DNA of 5,420 nucleotides from Bacteroidota bacterium (GTDB taxonomy: Bacteria; Bacteroidota; Bacteroidia; Bacteroidales; UBA10428), in the NCBI GenBank assembly GCA_024640925.1, contig JAHEEB010000361.1:1-5420 (forward strand), given 5' to 3'. A program made the translations under genes and the position numbers. The notes under the pieces are model-generated. The model was not told where the DNA came from. It did not search any database and saw nothing but the letters and a program-made list of their open reading frames with translations. This document shows positions 1-5,420 of this stretch, one piece after another; position 1 is the first letter of the stretch, and each line of letters opens with the position of its first letter.

Positions 1-117
1 ATTGCGAATCATCACCGGAGTGTTTTGATCAGGGTCGGTAGAAGTAACCGTACCTACATCTGTTGTATCTGTCATCCATGTTGTATTGTTTCTCCAGGCA
101 CCACTCTGATAACTATA
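1..117 (-). repeat. N-terminal-type module, copy 2 (cut by window edge)
   Basis: Residues 1003-1041 read YSYQSGAW followed by TTWMTD and a TPVMIRN segment, matching residues 29-48 of the same protein (YSYQSGNW, STWTTD) with the same spacing between the two Trp-containing motifs. The codons differ (serines as TCA in copy 1, AGT in copy 2), so the similarity is held at protein level and is not a recent DNA duplication. The copy probably continues to an NGD-like turn beyond the edge. Confidence -1.
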
Positions 118-3100
118 AAATACCTCAACAGCACCAAAAGGATCCTGGGGATCGTCATCACCTGCAGTATAATCACCATCGATATAATTAACATTGTTTG
201 GCCAGTTAATCATGTTGGTAGTTTCATTGACATTGGCCGCCGTACCCTTGTTCCACGTGAATGTCAATGGGTTATAACGTGCAGGAACATACCCAACTTC
301 TGTAACATTGCCTGTAGGAGTATAAACATCGGATTCTGCGTAATTAAAAGTTTGGCTGACATTTGCTGATCCCAACGTAAAGCCAGATGAACGCACTCTC
401 CAGAAATAGGTTAAACTTCTATTTTTTCCGTTTTTACTGGTCTGCATCTGCTCTGCATCAACAGGTGTTATACTTACTGTACCATATGTGGTTGGGGTAG
501 TACTGAAAGTTATGGTTGTTGGGGTATAGCGAACAGCTGTAGGAATCACTCCAATGGGGAAAGAAAATGAGTTTGTACTGAATGTTTTCGAAATTCCCTT
601 ATCTCCAGCATTGCCATCGGTGGCAATAAACCGGTTTGCTCCAAAAGTACCAGTTAAAGTAGAAGATGCCCCCAGGCTCAATCTGTAACTTCCAATATTA
701 AAAATTCTATCGTTCGACAAATTAAGTATTCCATTCACTGTGATATCGGCGGTTAGCGATATCTGTGAAGAAGCCGCAGCTCCATTTGTATTATTGAGTG
801 TAAGGTTCTGAAAAATTCCGGTTCCATCTCCACCAATAGTTTGGGATGTTGTACCATTTAATCTGATAGTCCCTGTACCTGTATGTATACCTGAGTTAGT
901 AACATTACCTGCAACATTAAAGGTATTTCCACCATCGTTAAAAGTACCAGAGAGAAGGTCAAACGTGTTGCTTACTGCAAAGGTTGATGGAATTATTCGT
1001 GAAACAGTTAATGAACCATCGTTCTTGTCAATTACAAGGCTGTTGAACCCTGTAGTTATTGTCCCTTCAAGAGTAAAAGTATTGTTTCCTGCACCATCAA
1101 AGGTAGTTGTATTTGCCCCGGGCGTATATGTGGTAGCTGCTGCCAGATTATAATCTCCATCAATGGTAACATTATAATTGTTGGCATTGAATATTCCGGA
1201 TGTAATTGATAAGTCGTTAAGAACAGTAATATCTGTATTTAATATTACTGATTGGGTACCACTTGACCTGGCAATGGTTAGATTGTAAATAGGTGCTGTA
1301 GTTGATACCGGCAAATCGACATTTGCAGTAACAGTTCCCGAAGTTGGGATAAGTTCAACTGTACCACCAGTTACATTTATATTTGCAGGATCTGAATTAA
1401 CCTGGAAAGCATAATTTGCTGTAGCTTCGCGACATACATCATATATTCGTATTGTACCACCTGACATCGAATAAACATTTGCAGCAGCATTAATATTGAA
1501 AGTACCCTTAACTCCCTCCAGTGAACCTTCATTTGCCCTTACTGTATTTAATGTTGAAGTTGAAACATCGATTAAATTACTAATGGTAGAATAAGCAGTT
1601 GGTGTACGTTGAAAACGTCCTCTTAATAAAAACAAACCACCGGTTTGGGTAAATGAAGCTAAACCACCGGCACCACCGGCTGCTCTGAACTGCTTGGCAT
1701 CAACAATACCCCCATTAATAATAAATTCACCCGAAGCATTGTCCCATGTAATAAACCCTCCGGATTCGCGTGTTGAAAAGTACCCGTCATTTATTTGTAA
1801 CTTACCAAAAATAGAGTATGAACTGCAACCTGCCAGCCCAACACCGTTTACTAGTCCTGTACCTCCGGAAACATTATATGCTACGTTTACTTCCCTGTAA
1901 TCGTCGGCCGTTGATAAAACAATCACATCAGGTCCATCTAATACCAAAGCAGCATTGGCTGGAATATAGAAATCCGTATTAGGATCAGCTGCCGGAGTTT
2001 CCGCGGCACAAGTACCTTCTGAAAGCGAAGGAATAATAGTCAACCCCTGAAGCACCAAAGTTCCGGTGCGAATCCATAAAGCTTTCTTTAAATTTGGATT
2101 GCTTCCTCCTCCATTTCCGCCAGCAATGTTGGCTCCAAATAATCTAAAGTTTTGATAAGCAGTTGAATATACTGTTAAAGAATAGGTCTGATCTGTTCCT
2201 TTATCAATTATAAGGTTGTAAAAATCAGTAGTACCATTACACCTTACTATATTATTTGAAGCTCCCTGAAAATAAACCGATGCAGCACCCGATGTTGCCG
2301 TATTACCTAAAGGCGGGAAGGCATCAAACACAGGGTAAGCAAGGTTTGTAAACCTGACTGTACCATTGTTTATAAAATCACCATTAATAACAACCCTGTG
2401 AAATTGTTCATAATAATCAATAAATGGAGCTGTTAATGTCGTACTAATACTTAATGGCGAGGTGGTATTATTTGTACTCCCATTTCCAACAGTTATTGAT
2501 GCTCCATTATCTACAAGAACATTTCCACTGATAGTTAAATTCCTTTTTGTTGTGGAAGAATTGTTTCCAATTCTGTATATCCCTGTTTTTACATAGAGAT
2601 TTCCATTAAGGGTAATATTAATTAGTTGGGTAGCAATGATTGCATTTGTTGAAAGGTTTAAAGTAAGGTTATTATAGGTTGCCTGGGAAAATGTAAAGCT
2701 GGCTGTATTATTATATTCGGTAGTACCTCCTCCTGCGTTTACAAATGTATTCGTGGTTGCAGCAGGAAAATTCACAGTGGCTAACTGCAAAGTACCTTCA
2801 CCACGAAGGGCTGTTAATGTATTGGTAAACCTTAATGTCTTAAGATCCAAGTAAGCTCCGCTGTTAATTGTGATATCAAGATTTGTGTTTGCAACATCGG
2901 CAGTAAGAGTAACAGTCCTTGATTCAAGAATTACAATTATATCGCCATTTGCAGGGATACCGGATCCAACCTGGGTTGTTCCACTTGGGTCTGTAGTCCA
3001 GGTCGATGCAATATTCCAGTTACCTGACTGGTATGAATAAAGTGTTGCTCCCTTCGCATTATAGAAAAATATAATTAAAGCAAACACCAAGAGAAGATGT

Positions 3101-3123
3101 TTCGGTTTCAAAATAATTGGCAT
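1..3123 (-). CDS. Giant secreted beta-repeat surface protein (probable T9SS cargo/adhesin), C-terminus beyond window
   Basis: An uninterrupted frame of 1041 codons runs from an ATG at 3123-3121 to the left edge, with an in-frame TAA five codons upstream (3138-3136), so this start is fixed. No Shine-Dalgarno is visible, as is usual in Bacteroidota. Residues 1-25 form a signal peptide: K6 and K8, a hydrophobic core at about 10-21, and likely cleavage near A23-K24-G25-A26. Then follow: a G8-like module (about 29-100; YSYQSGNW, TWTTD, PANGD, VTLTAD); five spaced beta repeats (about 131-781) with F/Y-x-N-L-x-I cores; a beta-helix-like Gly-rich part (about 420-560; TQTGG, MSGGT); and a module with FPIG at 855-858 (about 831-960). 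A second YSYQSG module starts at 1003. Composition is rich in Thr, Asn, Gly and Ser, with only four Cys (295, 372, 433, 564). The role is inferred: cell-surface adhesin or matrix protein exported by Sec and then probably type IX secretion. The C-terminal sorting domain that would prove this is not in the window. Confidence -1.
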   Translation of the reverse strand, partial: MPIILKPKHLLLVFALIIFFYNAKGATLYSYQSGNWNIASTWTTDPSGTTQVGSGIPANGDIIVILESRTVTLTADVANTNLDITINSGAYLDLKTLRFTNTLTALRGEGTLQLATVNFPAATTNTFVNAGGGTTEYNNTASFTFSQATYNNLTLNLSTNAIIATQLINITLNGNLYVKTGIYRIGNNSSTTKRNLTISGNVLVDNGASITVGNGSTNNTTSPLSISTTLTAPFIDYYEQFHRVVINGDFINNGTVRFTNLAYPVFDAFPPLGNTATSGAASVYFQGASNNIVRCNGTTDFYNLIIDKGTDQTYSLTVYSTAYQNFRLFGANIAGGNGGGSNPNLKKALWIRTGTLVLQGLTIIPSLSEGTCAAETPAADPNTDFYIPANAALVLDGPDVIVLSTADDYREVNVAYNVSGGTGLVNGVGLAGCSSYSIFGKLQINDGYFSTRESGGFITWDNASGEFIINGGIVDAKQFRAAGGAGGLASFTQTGGLFLLRGRFQRTPTAYSTISNLIDVSTSTLNTVRANEGSLEGVKGTFNINAAANVYSMSGGTIRIYDVCREATANYAFQVNSDPANINVTGGTVELIPTSGTVTANVDLPVSTTAPIYNLTIARSSGTQSVILNTDITVLNDLSITSGIFNANNYNVTIDGDYNLAAATTYTPGANTTTFDGAGNNTFTLEGTITTGFNSLVIDKNDGSLTVSRIIPSTFAVSNTFDLLSGTFNDGGNTFNVAGNVTNSGIHTGTGTIRLNGTTSQTIGGDGTGIFQNLTLNNTNGAAASSQISLTADITVNGILNLSNDRIFNIGSYRLSLGASSTLTGTFGANRFIATDGNAGDKGISKTFSTNSFSFPIGVIPTAVRYTPTTITFSTTPTTYGTVSITPVDAEQMQTSKNGKNRSLTYFWRVRSSGFTLGSANVSQTFNYAESDVYTPTGNVTEVGYVPARYNPLTFTWNKGTAANVNETTNMINWPNNVNYIDGDYTAGDDDPQDPFGAVEVFYSYQSGAWRNNTTWMTDTTDVGTVTSTDPDQNTPVMIRN
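244..633 (-). other. FPIG-type beta module of the surface protein
   Basis: Residues about 831-960 begin with RFIATDGNAGDKGISKTF, reach SFPIGV at 854-859, then alternate beta-strands (YTPTTITF, TYGTVSIT) to YFWRV and end at LTFTWNKG. An 'F-P-[IV]-G ... Y-x-P' pattern following a repeat block is familiar to me from long secreted Bacteroidota proteins, where it often precedes a C-terminal sorting domain. Here it precedes a second N-terminal-type module instead. I cannot name a Pfam family with certainty. Confidence -1.
781..2733 (-). repeat. Five diverged beta repeats with aromatic-x-N-L-x-I cores
   Basis: Five units of roughly 30-40 residues share a Gly-Thr strand, often a short [FL]-x-G turn, and a closing aromatic or Ile-x-[N/S]-L-x-[I/L/V] strand. 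Unit 1: residues 131-160 (2644-2733), core YNNLTL. Unit 2: 278-310 (2194-2292), core FYNLII. Unit 3: 585-623 (1255-1371), core IYNLTI. Unit 4: 668-703 (1015-1122), core FNSLVI. Unit 5: 748-781 (781-882), core FQNLTL, with the most regular form (GTIRLNG, then SQTIGG). Units 3 to 5 are close together, while 1 and 2 are isolated. Such units are common in secreted Bacteroidota repeat proteins, and a stacked beta-strand fold is inferred. Confidence -1.
2824..3039 (-). repeat. N-terminal G8-like module, copy 1
   Basis: Residues about 29-100 contain YSYQSG-x-W, then TW-x-TD, then PANGD followed by a V-x-L-x-x-D strand pair (VTLTAD). In Bacteroidota surface proteins this order (Gly-x-Trp, Ser-Thr-Trp, Pro-x-x-Gly-Asp, Val-Thr-Leu) resembles G8-type or cell-surface beta modules placed just after the signal peptide; the G8 name is an analogy. 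A second copy begins at residue 1003, at the left edge of the window. Confidence -1.
3049..3123 (-). other. Sec signal peptide of the surface protein
   Basis: Codons 1-25 encode a short N-region with two lysines (K6, K8), a hydrophobic stretch of about 12 residues (LLLVFALIIFFY, 10-21), and a small-residue C-region around N22-A-K-G-A26. The conserved module starts a few residues later at Y29, so cleavage after G25 or A26 fits. There is no cysteine at the cleavage region, so this is not a lipoprotein signal. Confidence -1.
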
Positions 3124-3478
3124 ACTAATACTTATTTAAGTGCACATAAAATTCAATATCTACCTACTAATTAAACCGTTTTTATGTTCAATAGTTCAAA
3201 ATGTTTAAGCACGTATGGGTTTAGCGATTTAGGGCAGACACCTTGAGATAAGTTTTTCATCCATCCATTTTTGTTGTATTCCTTAATTTACAACATTTTT
3301 TCGAAAAACTCCTCATTCTTATAAATGTAACTAATTATAAAACCAAATACATTTATCAATTGCTCAAGTTATTAACATGGGGAATAATAAGTAATTTACG
3401 CCTGTGGTTTTATTCTTTACGAAAAATTCTGTTATTTTGTTTCTTTCTAAATAACATTAATTATCTTTTTTAAAAGTA
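3124..3478. other. Intergenic spacer between dpaL and the surface protein gene
   Basis: This is 355 bp of AT-rich DNA with no convincing gene in either direction. It must carry the 5' leader, and probably the promoter, of the surface protein gene on the minus strand. The best -7-like match I see on that strand is TGTATTTG (3351-3344), one base off TAnnTTTG but without a good -33 element, so I do not call a promoter. No GC-rich hairpin with a T-run follows the dpaL stop on the minus strand, so read-through into the surface gene cannot be excluded. A dyad at 3272-3295 is listed separately. Confidence -1.
3272..3295. repeat. Inverted repeat TGTTGTA-N10-TACAACA
   Basis: Two perfect 7-bp arms (3272-3278 and 3289-3295) flank a 10-bp centre, about 150 bp upstream of the surface protein start. 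The stem is too AT-rich to be a strong terminator, and on the minus strand it is followed by A residues, not T. A regulator-binding dyad is possible, but nothing in the window identifies the regulator. A 12-bp palindrome (TTTTTCGAAAAA, 3297-3308) lies directly beside it. Confidence -1.
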
Positions 3479-4627
3479 TTACTCTCCGCTATGATAATAC
3501 TTCCCCGACATTATCTCGTCGTGCAGGTAAGGATCTGTCACATTCTCAGTATTAAAAAGAAGGATGTTACTTTCTTCATTTAATCCTAAATGATGTTTTA
3601 GTTCTATTAATGTATGGTTTTCCATTAAAGCCAGCAATCCGGCCAATCCCGCAGAACCCGATTCACCTGCAGCAATGTATGGATCGCCTGGTAAAGGGGC
3701 ATTTAGATATTTAATGGCATCAATAGCATATAAATCGGATATTACCATAAAAGCATCAACACCATTTTTCATGATTTCGTATGCTAAAACCGAAGTAGTA
3801 CCACAGTTAAGACCAGCCATTATTGTTTTCTGACTTTTACTTGTAGTAGCAACATGCGACATCTTTATTGATTCATAAATACAATCCGATTCTATCGGCT
3901 CAACACAAATAATCTTTATTCTGTCGCTTCGTAAGTTCCTCCTTATATAATGTACTACTGCCGAAGGCCAACTGCCAACCCCACTTTGAATAAAAACAGC
4001 ATCAATTCTTGGGTTTCGTAAGCGATCCAGCTGCTCAGATAATTCATATAACTGGGTGTAATATCCGGCGGTTATATATGATGGGGTTTTCAGGTAGCTT
4101 CCCCAGGCAGTATCCTGTATTAACAGGAAGTTGCTTTTTTCAGCATACTTTTTTGCTTCATCAACAGCCTGATCATAATTACCTGAGCTTACAATAACCG
4201 TTGCCCCTTCATCCTCGATAAATTTTATCCGGCTTTGGCTGGTATGATCGGGGACAAAAACAACTGCTCTAAGCTTGTTTTTCTTTGCTGTCCAAGCTAT
4301 TGCCCTGCCATGATTACCATCAGTTGCTGTGCAAATGCCCTTTTTATCTGAACCAGAACCGAATATTTTCTTTACGGCATAAGAAGCACCGAGAATTTTA
4401 ACGGCACTTGTCCCGAAACGCTGTCCCTCATCTTTGATTAAAATTTTCCCCAGACCCAATTTCTTCGCAAGGGTTGTTAATTCGATAACCGGAGAAGGTT
4501 CATATTCTGCTAATGTTGAATGGTAAAGAAACGGACTATCAAAATCATCTAGGATATCGATGATTTCCTTATCAAATTGAGGATTGTATATTTTTCTCTC
4601 ATTGATCAAGTATCCGGCTGCTCCCAT
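3479..4627 (-). CDS. dpaL: Diaminopropionate ammonia-lyase (PLP-dependent, fold type II)
   Basis: A complete 382-residue cytoplasmic enzyme expected to convert 2,3-diaminopropionate to pyruvate and two ammonia. Numbering is from the ATG at 4627; a GTG sits one codon upstream and in-frame TAG and TAA lie just before it. Visible marks are KDEGQRFGTSAVK with the PLP lysine K77; TDGNHGR with D103; QDTAW with D172; SGVGS (215-219), probably binding the PLP phosphate; and GESGSAG (321-327). From memory of the E. coli enzyme (YgeX/DpaL, 398 residues), K77, D120 and D189 are the lysine and the two stereospecific bases, and C265-C291 form a disulfide. The equivalents here are K77, D103, D172, C249 and C275, with the same 26-residue Cys spacing. 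The K-to-Asp interval is 17 residues shorter, accounting for the smaller size. Threonine dehydratase is less likely because the Asp-Gly-Asn-His-Gly and QDTAW motifs are specific to this family. No ygeW, ygeY or hyuA-like partner is adjacent. Confidence -1.
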   Translation of the reverse strand: MGAAGYLINERKIYNPQFDKEIIDILDDFDSPFLYHSTLAEYEPSPVIELTTLAKKLGLGKILIKDEGQRFGTSAVKILGASYAVKKIFGSGSDKKGICTATDGNHGRAIAWTAKKNKLRAVVFVPDHTSQSRIKFIEDEGATVIVSSGNYDQAVDEAKKYAEKSNFLLIQDTAWGSYLKTPSYITAGYYTQLYELSEQLDRLRNPRIDAVFIQSGVGSWPSAVVHYIRRNLRSDRIKIICVEPIESDCIYESIKMSHVATTSKSQKTIMAGLNCGTTSVLAYEIMKNGVDAFMVISDLYAIDAIKYLNAPLPGDPYIAAGESGSAGLAGLLALMENHTLIELKHHLGLNEESNILLFNTENVTDPYLHDEIMSGKYYHSGE

Positions 4628-4665
4628 CACTTTATGTTTTGTTATCTAAAGTTAACAGGTTATTT

Positions 4666-4673
4666 GAAATATA
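4666..4673 (-). promoter_or_regulatory. Candidate -7 box for dpaL (TATATTTC)
   Basis: On the minus strand this reads TATATTTC, seven of eight positions against the Bacteroidota consensus TAnnTTTG. It would start transcription roughly 30 nt upstream of the dpaL ATG. No clear TTTG -33 element is present at the expected distance; that space is taken by the 4676-4695 inverted repeat, which would suit an activated or repressed promoter. Weak on its own in AT-rich DNA. Confidence -1.
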
Positions 4674-4675
4674 GC

Positions 4676-4695
4676 AAGCAAAAACGCTTTTGCTT
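4676..4695. repeat. Inverted repeat AAGCAAAA-acgc-TTTTGCTT (operator-like)
   Basis: Perfect 8-bp arms (4676-4683 and 4688-4695) surround a 4-bp centre. The repeat ends about 50 bp upstream of the dpaL ATG and directly abuts the candidate -7 box at 4666-4673, so it lies within the would-be -33/-7 spacer. That placement is typical of operators. It could also fold as a small hairpin, but no T-run follows on either strand, so it is not a terminator. Confidence -1.
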
Positions 4696-4837
4696 CGTGT
4701 TTAAAAATCAGAAAAAACAAAGCACAATGAGAACACGTCACGATAAGAAATAGTTTTGAAAAACTTAGTGAACTATCTTTAAATCCACCGTTGGTTCGTT
4801 GTATATGCTCGTGAATCTAATTCTTAATAAAAATAGC

Positions 4838-4860
4838 TACTGGTTCTTTAAACACCAGTA
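4838..4860. repeat. Inverted repeat TACTGGT-N9-ACCAGTA
   Basis: Perfect 7-bp arms (4838-4844 and 4854-4860) surround a 9-bp AT-rich centre containing TTTAAA. It lies mid-spacer, about 60 bp upstream of the DUF2284-side -7 box and about 210 bp from the dpaL ATG. On the minus strand a short T-run (TATTTTTATT) follows the stem, but no minus-strand gene ends here, so an operator is as likely as a terminator. Confidence -1.
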
Positions 4861-4922
4861 CCTTTGTTCGCAGAGAGATTTTACTTCCTCGAGAATGTCA
4901 TAAAATTTGAAAGAAATAGCTG

Positions 4923-4930
4923 TATATTTG
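4923..4930 (+). promoter_or_regulatory. Bacteroidota -7 promoter box (TATATTTG) for the DUF2284 gene
   Basis: An exact match to TAnnTTTG, placed so that transcription would start about 45 nt before the ATG at 4982. The nearest upstream TTTG (4906-4909) leaves only 13 bp between the boxes, shorter than the usual 19 or so, so the -33 element is weak or absent. Confidence -1.
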
Positions 4931-4981
4931 ATCAAAACAAAAATAATTTGCTTAAAGAGGTATGGTTTAACACTTTCAAAA

Positions 4982-5420
4982 ATGAAAAATAAAGAGAATA
5001 TTGAGTCTGTAATCTTGAAACAAGGGTTCTCCGACTTTAAATGGATAAATCCAGCAGATATTGTTGTTGCTCATTGGGTAAGGGTAAAATGCACCTTCGG
5101 ATGCAGCGATTATGGATTAGGAACCTGTCCTCCAAATACTCCCCCGGTGAATGATTGTGATCAATTCTTTAAGGAATATACAAATGGAATAATAATAAAG
5201 CTACAAACCTTTGCTGATAAGAACTCTTATCCTTCATCATGGTCCAGGGAAGTGACCAGTAAGTTACTGGATATTGAGCGTGAATTATTTTTATCAGGCT
5301 TTCATAAAGTATTTTTACTGAACCAGACTTGCTGTACTTTGTGTAAAGAGTGTTCTGGAAACCGGAAAGATTGTAAGGATAAGAAAAACTCAAGACCTAG
5401 TCCGGAAAGCTTTGCTGTAG
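4982..5420 (+). CDS. DUF2284-type cysteine-rich predicted metal-binding protein, C-terminus beyond window
   Basis: An open frame of 146 codons starts at ATG 4982 and runs off the right edge. The protein has no signal peptide and looks cytoplasmic. Cysteines fall in two groups. The first is C37-x3-C41-x7-C49-P-P-x8-C59 within the CSDYGLGTCPP signature; the second is C117-C118-x2-C121-x2-C124-x6-C131, followed by RPSPESFAV. The order (C-x-x-C-type pair, YG, CPP, Cys cluster, then R-P-S-x-E) matches what I know of DUF2284 proteins, which are predicted metal or Fe-S binders of unproven function and usually only somewhat longer than the part seen here. An AGAGG stretch at 4956-4960 is too far from the ATG to act as a Shine-Dalgarno. 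The biochemical role is unknown, and there is no recognisable partner apart from the divergent dpaL. Confidence -1.
   Translation, partial: MKNKENIESVILKQGFSDFKWINPADIVVAHWVRVKCTFGCSDYGLGTCPPNTPPVNDCDQFFKEYTNGIIIKLQTFADKNSYPSSWSREVTSKLLDIERELFLSGFHKVFLLNQTCCTLCKECSGNRKDCKDKKNSRPSPESFAV

Larger units (their letters stand above)
4628..4981. other. Divergent intergenic region between dpaL and the DUF2284 gene
   Basis: A 354-bp AT-rich spacer from which both flanking genes are transcribed outward. It holds two perfect inverted repeats (4676-4695 and 4838-4860) and a candidate -7 box for each direction (4666-4673 minus, 4923-4930 plus). I see no small ORF with convincing signals and no tRNA or riboswitch-like structure. 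The position suits shared control of the two genes, but that is inference. Confidence -1.

Noticed and set aside
25..369. Plus-strand frame of 114 codons, and similar ones at 965-1153 and 1694-1900
   Set aside because: They lie antisense inside the 1041-codon surface protein frame, their translations look like random Ile/Pro/Cys-rich sequence, and they have no start signals.
1..3123. Frameshift or pseudogene in the surface protein
   Set aside because: Translation from 3123 stays in one frame to position 1 without a stop, with repeat motifs recognisable along its length.
3272..3308. Rho-independent terminator for dpaL
   Set aside because: It lies about 170 bp past the stop, the stem is AT-rich, and on the minus strand it is followed by A residues instead of a T-run.
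4009..4197. Plus-strand frame of 62 codons
   Set aside because: It is antisense to the well-supported dpaL coding sequence and has no recognisable features.
4628..4630. GTG one codon upstream of ATG as the dpaL start
   Set aside because: ATG at 4627 is the more usual start and gives the lysine at position 77. The GTG would add only one residue and has no better context.
4962..4970. ATG following an AGAGG motif as a start for the DUF2284 gene
   Set aside because: It is out of frame with the Cys-rich protein and stops after two codons (ATG GTT TAA).
5169..5393. Minus-strand frame of 74 codons
   Set aside because: It is antisense to the DUF2284 frame, whose Cys motifs show that the plus strand is coding.
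1..5420. CRISPR array, insertion sequence, tRNA or rRNA
   Set aside because: I saw no regularly spaced direct DNA repeats, transposase motifs, terminal inverted repeats with target duplication, or cloverleaf/rRNA signatures. The repeats in the surface gene are protein-level and diverged in DNA.

Overview
The window looks like a piece of an AT-rich Bacteroidota chromosome, probably a Bacteroidales/Marinilabiliales-type marine or anaerobic lineage (the rank is inference). Three things support this. The leftmost gene encodes a very long Thr/Asn/Gly-rich secreted repeat protein of the kind these bacteria export. The starts lack Shine-Dalgarno sequences. An exact match to the Bacteroidota -7 promoter box (TAnnTTTG) lies upstream of the right-hand gene.

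Layout. (1) Positions 1-3123, minus strand: the first 1041 codons of a giant surface protein, uninterrupted, with the C-terminus beyond the left edge. It has a signal peptide, a G8-like N-terminal module, five diverged copies of a beta-rich repeat ending in an aromatic-x-N-L-x-I type motif, a beta-helix-like central part and a 'FPIG' module. A second copy of the N-terminal module then begins just before the edge. (2) Positions 3124-3478: a 355-bp AT-rich spacer that must hold the leader, and perhaps the promoter, of the surface protein. It contains one clear dyad but no gene. (3) Positions 3479-4627, minus strand: a complete PLP-dependent diaminopropionate ammonia-lyase (dpaL, ygeX family) with all recognisable catalytic residues. 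(4) Positions 4628-4981: a 354-bp divergent spacer with two perfect inverted repeats and candidate -7 boxes for each direction. (5) Positions 4982-5420, plus strand: the first 146 codons of a cysteine-rich DUF2284-type predicted metal-binding protein, cut by the right edge.

The genes do not form an obvious pathway. The lyase and the surface protein share a strand but are separated by 355 bp. The lyase and the DUF2284 gene are divergent and could share regulation through their common spacer. The lyase would degrade 2,3-diaminopropionate to pyruvate and ammonia in the cytoplasm, while the surface protein acts outside the cell. I do not see a demonstrably new multi-gene system. The most interesting items are the nested repeat architecture of the surface protein, the operator-like dyad at the lyase promoter, and the unexplained pairing of dpaL with a Cys-rich DUF2284 gene.
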